Shown one piece after another: positions 17,467 to 26,259 of a stretch of DNA of 26,259 nucleotides. Numbering within the stretch: the stretch's first letter is position 1; the number at the start of each line of letters is the position of its first letter. Source of the DNA: Larix sibirica (Eukaryota > Streptophyta > Pinopsida > Pinales > Pinaceae); contig NWUY0300015143.1 in NCBI GenBank assembly GCA_004151065.3, forward strand, positions 1,554-27,812. Direction: 5' to 3'. The position numbers and the translations under genes are program-made. Under the pieces are notes generated by a model. The model searched no databases and had not been told where the DNA came from. It saw only the letters and a program-made list of their open reading frames with translations.

Positions 17467-19008
17467 CCCCAACAACTAATTACATTAATTCTTCTCATTT
17501 GCATGAGCCCTTTCTTTTCAAAGAATACAAGTGGAATAACATTGCACATGTATTGTAGTATTTGTAGGTTCCCAGAGTAAAGGGGGGTTTGAGGGGATGA
17601 TCACCCTTTGGTCACTAGGGGATGATCATAAATATTTATTTTGCACAACCATTTTATTTAGCCATATATCCAAATTTAAAAGGTCTTTTGTTTAATTACA
17701 CTTATGCATATATACTGAAGATTTCTTCTTTAAAAAAAACTATTGTATATTATATACAGATTTATTTATCTTAATTATTTGATAGCAAACACATTACCTA
17801 GTATTGTCAAGGGTTTTCAATTTGATGTAAGCGTTATCCATGTTGAAATAGTGTTTATTTTGTTTTGTCATAATAAATGCAGTCTTTACACCCTCACATA
17901 CTGATTGTGATTATTTAAGTTTGAGGTTTTTTTCCATAGGTTTGTTAGTTATTCGATTGGCAATCCATTGCATAGTTTATATTTTCGTGAGTTTAGAATC
18001 TATTACAATTGTCTTTCAAAATAAACACTATTCTCTACATAAAAATAATAATAATAAAGTCATTATTTTTATAATGATAAAAAAGCAAACTACATTACAG
18101 TGTTTTCCCTTGAACGAAATCCATAAACATAATGAAGAAAAACAGGCAGATGCAAGGCATCTTGGTTTTCCTGAGAAAGAAAAAGAATTACACTATTTCC
18201 TGAGAAAGAAAAAGAATTACACTATTTCCTTATTGCTAGCACCACATAAATTAGTTATATGCTCTTTTTAGCAAACAACATTGTAAAACCCGCTGAAAGA
18301 AAAAACCATTCAATGATAAAGAAAACAATTACGAAAACAGCAATCCTGAATCATTACTGTTATTATGTCAAAAACACAACTACTAACAACGCTGTTGCTG
18401 TTGGAATGTACAACCAATTCTCCTCACCCAACTCAGCTTCTACAGCCTCAACCTGATCTGATTGCAAAATACAGATCCAGAAGCTGAGATTAATATCACA
18501 AACATAACCAGGCGTTGGTCTTGTACAAATCATCCCTCCTGGATCTCTGTATATATCTTTAAGCCGACAGATTTATTAAGCATTGAATTTCCTTATTACC
18601 CCAATGGAGGAGGAGGAGCTTACTTGCTCACTTCTTTTTCTGTTAGATAAAGAGATCAGGGACCAACTTAAACATCCCGATCACCGCCTAGCAGTGTTCT
18701 TCTCAGGAAGGAAGAGAAGATTGAAGAAATCACCCATCATTAGTTAAGACTGCTCCCTCACCCAGCTAGTTAAAATCAATGAGGAGGTGCAGAGATTGCT
18801 ACTGCCTCAGTTGTTAAATTTAATGCCTCTAGTCTCTTGCTCTTCATCATGATCACTTCGAAGCGTAATGATCACTTCAAAGCGTAATTCAGCATATGAA
18901 ATCCAGCAACAATATGTAAACATAAAATAAAAACATATTAAAAGTCATGACATGCGCTTCCATGGTTAGTAAACCATGCTGTAGAATGATTGCTAATCTG
19001 TCAGTATC
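17467..19008. other. Region between copia remnants and cyclin, copy 2; no gene
   Basis: Counterpart of 6761-8299. It includes the 29-bp tandem repeat (18170-18229), the 19-bp tandem repeat (18849-18886) and the CATGGTT hairpin (18961-18978). Near 18063 it has three extra bases, ATT, in an AT-rich run, the only indel found between copies. No coding region can be supported. Confidence 0.55.
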
Positions 19009-22000
19009 CTAGAGGACCATGTCTCTAATGAAGAGAGCTGGTTCTATCTTGGCTACACGGTCATATTTGGAGGCAGAGTATTTCCTGTAAACACAAGTAA
19101 GCTTCCCTTCTCCTGCCTTTTCATGATAATGCACCATCATCTTGGCACATTCCCTGAAAAGACAAATAAGAACGAAACAAATGAAAGATGATCTTTGAAG
19201 AATCAAATCACTGGGCAGAAACAGAAAGAAAAAATTAGCAAGACAATAACAAATACCGAGAGAAATCAGATAGGGAAAAAGTTAGGACTCACCGAAGTTG
19301 ACTTTCTGAGTAGCTACTATGCCATTCAAGACTTCCATTCCAACATGGAGTTCTTCCGAGGGTACATTGAGCAGTGTAAACCGCGGCAGCTGCAAGAATG
19401 GAGGGTTGGTATCTCAACATAGCATACTCCACCAGGCAAAGCTCCATGAAGAAAAAAGACAATCTCTCCGTCTGGAATGCATAAATAAAGAAATTGCAAA
19501 TCATGAAACACGATTCCATGTAATACCGTGCTACAAAAGTAGAAAGCTCTATCCTATCATATGAAAAAGGCATCATACGGTATACCTCTTCATCAGATTG
19601 AGCTACTTTGAGAAATCTCTTCATGAAGACATAAGGAGTTGGCACAGCCATATTGAATTGCAGAGTACTAAGTATCAATTTCTCCTGCAACTCAGAAAGA
19701 CTTGAAAATTAGTGGAATGAAAATCCGCAAAGGTTGCTTCATCTATTCTTCAAAGATCAATAAAACTAGAGGGATTCAGTTCAGCCTAATGTGACCCCAG
19801 ACTTAGATTAGTCACAACAAAGATATATGTGATTTACAAGGACCTGACACCCAAAATTAGGCTTGCAGCCATTTATTGAAAAATAGTTATTTCTAAATCG
19901 TTTATGACTGGACCTTGCAGCCATTTACTGAAAAATAGTTATTTCTGCATAATTTTATTTCTATAAGAGCTTGCCCATAGTTTATGGCTAATTTATGCAA
20001 TGAGACTTAACTTCTATTTTCGATTGATGGAAGAAAGGTTCTCACCATTTGTAAAACTTCTTCTTTAGTGTAGGCATTGTCAGAAATAAGAACGAAGTCA
20101 TCAACCACAGGAACAGAGACCTCCTCATACTTGCATGCCAAAAGCATGGCGGTCACCCCTACAAGCTGCAAATGTTTTCTCATCACCCTGTGTCTGGAGA
20201 GGTATCTATCAATGATGTTGATAGTCAAAAATAGAGTTTCATCCATGAGCTCAAACTTCATGTGCACCTGTAGAAGGAAACCAGGACGGATACTATTAGC
20301 AGCATTTAAATAAAAAGTTGGAAAGGTGACATAATTCAAAGGCTGTAATGTAAGGACTGCCTGGTGGACAAAATCTACCTCAATGAGCCAGTCAATCAGG
20401 ATAGCCCTCATTCTCTCATTTATGTCTAATTGCTGGGACATGTAGTCTTGTGGAACACAACTAAGATTCTGTCATAAATTTAAGGCTTCATGTTAATCAC
20501 AATGATTCTTAGGTATCGGAATGCACTTAAAATTTCCACCGAATTAAATTGCTGTAGGCAGAGGAAGGGAGTGCAAAATCTTACCTCCCTGGTCTTATAC
20601 AAACTGTAAATGTCTTGTACGTATTCGGAAACCGCCATTGGGTCTCCTGCATCAGCCTCGTCGATGTCTGACATTGGATCAACTGAATCTTCCATTTCCA
20701 CTTCACAGCATTCCTGATATTGGATCCACTGTTCATTTGTCAGGAATTATGACATGAAAGGCAAGAAACAAGTTGCAAATATGAAAAACTATACCGCCAG
20801 ACAAGGATTGCCATCAACTAACCTGAGTCTGAACCACAGAAGGTCCAGTCAGCTCTGATGTCATCTGATCTTCCATATCAACTTCATGCGCCATTTGATC
20901 ATTATTGTTCCCTGTAGATGAAAGTGCCCTTTGGTGCTTCTCTCCCACGCAGAACTTCTCATCAGGTCCATCCAAATGTTGGGAATCCTATTAGGCAAAG
21001 TAAATACTTATCCTTTAACTCAATTTTTAATTGGAACTCAATATTGCTCATTTATAAAAGAGCAAAAAGCTTGAAACAATACCTGTACAAAATGCGGATT
21101 GTTTGCCAATGTTGCAACATATTTCCTGGACCAAAATACCACAGAGATGGAATCAAATCCTGTACTCATAGATCCACAGTTCAATCTAGATAGGAAGAAT
21201 CAGAATGATGTTTGAAGAAAAGTCTTCACCTTGTGACCGGACGATTGGTTGAAACAAGATTTTTAGAACCAACAGCATGTGGATTCCTGAAAGGCCATGA
21301 CGGAATACCCAGATAAGTAACTAGGGTCAAATAATGCCCCCAAAAACTTGGGTACTGTAATTTAAGAACACTAAATAAACAGAGGATTGCCCAGTGTATC
21401 CAAGCGCACCACAGCAAACATCCAATAAAATTTGCCAGTGAATGGATGCCTTAAAGATATTCTTAAATATTAGGTCACAAGATAAAACAGAGAATAGAAC
21501 TGCCTTCATCCATCATTTATAATGGCACATAACCAACATTGATTAAAATAAGCCAATTGAATGGATGCATGCTCTTAAATCTAAGGTCACAAAATAAAAC
21601 AGAGAAGAAAACTTCCTTCAAATAAAAAAACAGAGAATTTAAATCACACCTTTGGGGCATGGCAGAAACAACATTTCCAATGTCCCCTAGCACTCGACGA
21701 CCATGTGCTTGACCTGATGGTGCTGCTGCTTTGTTGCCTTCCATTTCAGGAGCACCTGTCAGCATAGCCAAAATTCACCCATTGCTCAGTACAAAACATG
21801 GGATTCTTCATTCCAAACAATCTCAAACCAAAACGAAAAATTAAGGATATGCCCCCATGTGTAGACTTCAACATTTATTAAAGAGCATTTCAAACCAAAA
21901 CAGAGCACAAAAGCTTGAGCATATGGCCAGGCTGGGTAGACCCATGTGCGTATGCCTTAATATGTATTAAAGAGCTTCTCAAATCAAAACATAGTACAAA

Positions 22001-22511
22001 AAATTAAGCATATGTCAAAGAGGGAGGAGATCCCATGTGTGTGTCTCTGTGAGGTGCAAACCTCAATATTTATGAAAGAGCATCTCAAAACCAAAACAGA
22101 GTACAAAAATTAAGCATATGCCCAGATGGAGGAGATCACAGTGTGTGTCTGTGAGGTGCAAACCTCAGCATTTATTAAAGAGCATCTCAAACAGAGTACA
22201 AAAAACTAAGCATATGCCAAGGTGGGGGAGATTACCATGTGTATGAGAGAGAGGTGCAAACCTTAATATTTATTAAAGAGCATCTGAAAGTGTAAAAACA
22301 TCAGGCTTGCACCTCAATTTTTTTATATTCCTCCTGGTGCTAAATAGATCGGAGGTTAAAATCAATCTATCCCAGTAGAGAACATGGAGATTATTTCATG
22401 GCCTAAACATGAACTACACACAGACATGCATCTGGAGCATTGGATCAGAACCATACCTTTACTGTTGGTGGGCTTGGCCAATCCAGGTGCGTTTTCAACA
22501 AATCCTGCCAT
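19009..22511 (-). CDS. CYCB2: B-type mitotic cyclin (B2 class), copy 2
   Basis: Coding exons 5' to 3': 22511-22457, 21755-21650, 21286-21230, 21125-21083, 20987-20823, 20713-20585, 20468-20379, 20267-20046, 19684-19586, 19471-19293 and 19153-19009. The encoded 429-residue protein is identical to that of copy 1, with the same destruction box (38-46) and cyclin domains. Differences from copy 1 within the gene are confined to introns: one base in intron 10 (19197) and one in intron 2 (21478). Splice sites are the same. If the duplication is real, the genome has two tandem genes for the same protein. If it is an assembly artefact, this is the other allele or a repeat of the same locus. Confidence 0.93.
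21404..22319. repeat. Intron 1 array and intron 2 duplication, copy 2
   Basis: 21815-22319 repeats the five-unit minisatellite of intron 1, with the same unit count. 21404-21621 repeats the imperfect duplication of intron 2. The T-to-C change at 21478 makes the first intron 2 unit read GGTCACA, as its sister unit does. The unchanged array length shows no expansion or contraction since the copies separated. Confidence 0.8.
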
Positions 22512-22546
22512 TTGCTGCTGCCAAAATATTGCCAAAGCGGTTGATG

Positions 22547-22760
22547 TCACAAGGTGTTCTAAAAATCAAACTTAAGCATTGCAAACACAAAAATAAAAAA
22601 TACAAATTCAGGGAGAAATCGCATTGCCTGCATTAGAAAAGCAAGGGAAAAACAAAACAAAGCCCAAAAGTTATCATTGAAAACAAAAATAACCCTAAAA
22701 GAAAAGACAAACCCTATAATGTTCTCAGAAAAAGATGGCACTCACCCTGGTGAAATACAT
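22547..22760 (-). CDS. Possible intron-spanning upstream ORF in the cyclin leader, copy 2
   Basis: Same as 12051-11838: an ATG in the first leader exon, a predicted 5'-UTR intron at 22559-22745, reading MYFTRNTL and a stop 35 bases before the main ATG. Predicted from splice consensus only. Confidence 0.45.
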
Positions 22761-22879
22761 TGTTGTGGAGCAGCAGGGATTGATGGGTTTTCTCCCAGAG
22801 TCCAATAGATTAGATAGGTGGGTCTGGTTTCTACAGGGCAATGGGTGAATTACAAACAAATACGAAGGAAGTGCAGTGT

Positions 22880-23011
22880 ATTTCCAAGGGGTTTAATCAA
22901 ATTAGGCACCGTCTTATGATTCAAAGTAACAGAGGGGAGAAGCCCAGTAACTGGATTTCCAAGGGGTTTAATCAAATTTGGCACCGTCTTATGATTCAAA
23001 GTAACAGAGGG
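22880..23011. repeat. 57-bp direct repeat in the cyclin leader/proximal promoter, copy 2
   Basis: Units at 22880-22936 and 22955-23011 with the same single mismatch as in copy 1. Confidence 0.9.
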
Positions 23012-23178
23012 ACTGCAGAGCAAAGGCGATCAAATAAACATTTCTTTAGCCCTGCAGCCCGAATAACATGTACATCCGCTCAATGCCAAAAGAGACGATC
23101 CCCACAGAAAAACATATCGATGAGGTGATGCCAAGATGTTAATTTAAATTCCCTCGACCTGAGAAGAGTTCGTTGCTT

Positions 23179-23389
23179 TGTAACGGATATATTGTTTGCT
23201 CGTGGTCTCTAACGGTCAGAAATTGGGAGCCGCGATGGGTGTATTAGACAATCCGGATTGTTACAGGTCATCCGCTCCAACGGCTCAAATGACGTCATGA
23301 GAGTATATAATATGTATTAAGGTGGTAACAGGTGATGTGTAAATGGACCAATAAATTTGCAAAAATATTTGGCTCAACTTTATCACGTG
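23179..23389 (-). promoter_or_regulatory. Cyclin promoter: MSA cluster, TGACGTCA and G-box, copy 2
   Basis: Perfect MSA TCTAACGGTCA at 23208-23218, near-perfect TCCAACGGCTC at 23276-23286, a third core at 23182-23186, TGACGTCA at 23290-23297 and G-box CACGTG at 23384-23389. No base differs from copy 1 here, so both copies would be expected to be regulated alike. Confidence 0.75.
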
Positions 23390-24548
23390 GAGAGTTATAA
23401 GGTATTTTCCACTTCGGTGCCCGTTTCTTACAATTGATTTAGATTATGCCCTATTATTCTTTTATTTATTTTCCTAAAAGGTATAAAGTACCTATGTTAT
23501 CGTTATCTTTTTTGAAATGTGAGTCGTGTTAGAGTGTCTTTTGTGTGTGAGACTAAAAGTTAGTTTTACATTTTTTCAAGTCTAAATTTGGACTTTTGGT
23601 CATAATGTTTTTATCTATTTTAATTGAGAAGAACTGTGGAATTGTAAAAATGAGTTCTTGAGATTGCATAATTCAAATGTAAATTGGGTATTTAAGGGTG
23701 TTGAATTTATTAATACATTTAAAATTGCAATTTGACCAAAATTTGTAGATAGTCCGAAAAAATCCAAATCATATAATTGCATTTAGAGTAGCGAGGTGCT
23801 CTCGAGCCAAGTATGGGGGAGATGTTGTAACAATGTAATGTAATGTTACCAAAAATAAGAAATAATTTTAAAAAATAGATGTTAGCTTAAACAAAAAAAA
23901 TAACATGGATAGTGTTGATGTGGCAACTATAACCCACATCACAAAAGAATAACATGTATAATCCAACTTAACTTTAAATTTTACAAAAACTATAAAAATT
24001 AAAAAGAACACAAATCCATCTCAAATATGGATCTACCAAGCATTGAGAGGGATCAAATTTATTGAGGTGTAAATTGGGGGTGTTCACATGGGTAGTGGAT
24101 CTTATATTAACATAATGGTTGATTGGTTGTAGGATGAATATGTGTGCTTACTCAATCTTCCCCTCCTCATTTGTGTAATGAAAAAAATTCTTTAATTAAC
24201 AATACTCTATAGTACCCCTTCTCCATTCTCATACAATCTCCACATACACCTTAAAAATTGGATATTCCAAATAAATAACATCTTGAAATTATTTATACAA
24301 CTATAAAAAATCATCCAAGGGTGTCCATATTGTGTAAAGTTAGAAAACATAATGGAAACCCCACAGTGAAGGGTTTGAGAGATTTGTTGCTAGCTTTGTT
24401 ACCATGGCCTCCATCATGGCAACATTTATGCTAACAGTGACAACCTTTACTGCTACCTTTTGGCGTGTAAGCCTTCAAATGATTATCATAAGAGCTAAGG
24501 GGGCTAGATGGTTCCTCCTCACATTTCTCAACTCGACCGCTCTTCTAA
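23390..24548. other. AT-rich spacer and possible LTR, copy 2
   Basis: Counterpart of 12681-13839. The candidate LTR start is at 23823, after a purine-rich tract. Three substitutions from copy 1 cluster within eight bases at 23940-23947. No gene is recognised. Confidence 0.5.
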
Positions 24549-26259
24549 AACTCACTGCAGAGCAACAATGATGGTGTTGCTAAAGGTTTTAAGGAAGTTT
24601 GTCCCAATAGTCTTCCACGAGGTAATGAAATCCCCTCTAATGAGATTGCTATTGAAATTCTTGTTACTAATACACAATCATTTGTGATCATCTAAATCAT
24701 CAAACTTTGCTAGGGTAATTTGTTGGCAAAATCCCCTTAGAAATTATAATTAGAGCTTGAATTGAGGAAGATTGGGAACTCTATGGGTGGGTTTACACAA
24801 CCACTAGAGCCTTGACAAAATGATTCTTTTAGTTCACCTTTAAGAGAGACACACATTCCATAAAGGTGATTAAGTGAGGTCCTTGGATGTGTCCTAATAC
24901 CCTTGTTGTCATGAATGCTTAGTATGAGGATTTCTTAGCTAATGATTTTTCCCAATTGAATTGTCCTTTATGGGTTGAGTTCCAATGCCTTTCAATTTAC
25001 TTCTAAGTTTTCTTGGAATGCATTGGTCGCCCTTAGGGAATTTACTTGTGGTGAGTCCCAATGTTGTCTTAGTACATGCCCTTGAAAGTTATTTTCCCTC
25101 AAGTTAATATGTCTCAGGACCTTAAAGAGTGGTTCTTTATCAAAGTTGGAAATATTGCCATTAGGCAACATGTTAGGTTTATTAACCTCCTAAACAATTG
25201 CTTTAAATACAAAAGTGCTTAGAACAGGTTTAGGGATTATTAGTTTCTTTCTAAATTTGACTCCTTGAATACCCCTCCAATAGAAAACTCGACTTCATAG
25301 ACCCAAAATTTGTTGACTTCTATTGATTTTGGTGAATGGATTCAAGTGAAAGCTAGCGAGACCAATTTACCACCCAAGGTTTTGAATAAGGGCACAACTA
25401 GTTCTAAATTGTCACTCTCAAAGCCAACCACTTCGATGGTGGGAAAGACCTCACTAGCTCCTCTCAAAGCACTCTACCTTGTTGGGGGGGTGGCATAGGG
25501 CATAGTATCCTCCTATGTGGTTAGATGGGCATCCCTATACTAAACCAAAGAATAAACATTAGTGCCTAAAAAAAACACCCTATATGGTTAGGTTAACCAT
25601 GCATTAGATAGAAAGGTATTTTATGTCCTTGAATTCTTATCAAGCTCTTAGTGGTAGGGACATAGAGGAAATACATCTCATGGAATGTATGGGGTCTCAC
25701 CAAATTGGTTAGGAAGACTATGGTTAAAAGAATCAATTCAGTAGTTTCTAATTCAAATGTATTATTCTTACAAGAAATTAAAGTCACTAGGTTCATCTTA
25801 ACTTTGGCCTTCCATTATATTTGTCTTGAGGTGAGTATATTCAATACCCAACATGAAGACGAGAGTGGTGTAGGAACTACATTCATCTCCACCAAATTTA
25901 TTGCAAAAATGATTTCCCAAGGACACTACCCATCCATTGGGTAGTATAGGTCCTCCTTAATTTAGATGTTAGAGTTCTAGGCCTTGCCAACTTATATATG
26001 TTGATTGATTATGATTCTAGCACTGGACTATGGAATTGGATTTGGAATACCTCCCTAAGGTAGACTGGATCATGTGTGGAAATTTCAAGAATGTAAAGTC
26101 TCAAGATGATAAATTGGGCATAAACCATGCCTACATACTACATAGAGAATGCATTCCCTAGAATGGACTAAAAACCAGACTCTTTATGTATGACCCTAAC
26201 AAGTATTGGAGAGATAATTCCCTTGATCTATGTGTTAGGAACCCATGTCAACCCTTCTA
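24549..26259 (+). pseudogene. LINE (L1-type) remnant, copy 2
   Basis: Same degenerate ORF1 (DUF4283-like) and APE endonuclease as copy 1, with ISWNVWGLTK starting at 25675 and the altered GDFN site (GNFK) at about 26078-26089. It runs to the window edge. The only base beyond the copy 1 end is the final A. Pieces of it are open at 25310-25498 and 25705-25944. Confidence 0.78.

Larger units (their letters stand above)
15551..26258. repeat. 10.7 kb direct duplication, copy 2
   Basis: Near-perfect repeat of 4845-15549, same orientation. It starts in copia RT and ends in the LINE endonuclease at the same base as copy 1. I saw seven substitutions and one 3-base insertion over 10.7 kb. All coding exons of the cyclin are unchanged. 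It lacks the 5' two thirds of the copia element. Confidence 0.95.

Overview
The window is eukaryotic nuclear DNA from a plant, with no bacterial or phage gene organisation. It shows an intron-rich plant B-type cyclin gene with GT-AG introns, degenerate plant-type Ty1/copia, Ty3/gypsy and LINE elements, AT-rich intergenic DNA, and single 'n' scaffold gaps at 4823 and 15550. The repeat-rich setting would fit a large seed-plant genome, possibly a gymnosperm, but the sequence does not prove the lineage.

Layout. 1-1300 is a decayed Ty3/gypsy gag-protease fragment on the minus strand. 1307-6117 is an old, broken Tnt1-like Ty1/copia element on the plus strand: 5' LTR, tRNA-Met primer site, gag, protease, integrase, reverse transcriptase (RT), RNase H, polypurine tract and a 3'-truncated 3' LTR. 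It appears inserted into the gypsy remnant. Its 3' LTR abuts a second, different copia RT/RNase H fragment (about 6116-6760). 8300-12600 holds the one clear host gene, a B2-type mitotic cyclin on the minus strand: 11 coding exons, 429 codons, a 5'-UTR intron, a destruction box and complete cyclin N and C domains. Its upstream region has a perfect mitosis-specific activator (MSA) element, a near-perfect one and a third core, with a TGACGTCA site and a G-box. About 13840-15549 is a plus-strand LINE remnant (ORF1 DUF4283-like, then an APE-type endonuclease) that runs into the second gap.

The dominant structure is a 10.7 kb direct duplication. 4845-15549 is repeated almost perfectly at 15551-26258. 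I found seven single-base differences and one 3-bp indel, none in a cyclin exon. The second copy therefore carries the same copia tail, cyclin gene, promoter and LINE. Its boundary is an 'n', and both copies end at the same base. This looks at least as much like two haplotype contigs placed end to end as like a true recent tandem duplication. The sequence alone cannot decide.

The cyclin would act with a mitotic CDK at G2/M. MSA elements, bound by three-repeat MYB (MYB3R) factors, are the known means of G2/M-specific transcription for such genes, and the destruction box provides APC/C-dependent degradation. The transposable elements are decayed and look non-functional. I found no undescribed molecular system. 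The points most worth a second look are the duplication and its junctions, the promoter/leader structure of the cyclin (MSA cluster, 57-bp repeat, intron-spanning uORF) and the nested copia junctions.
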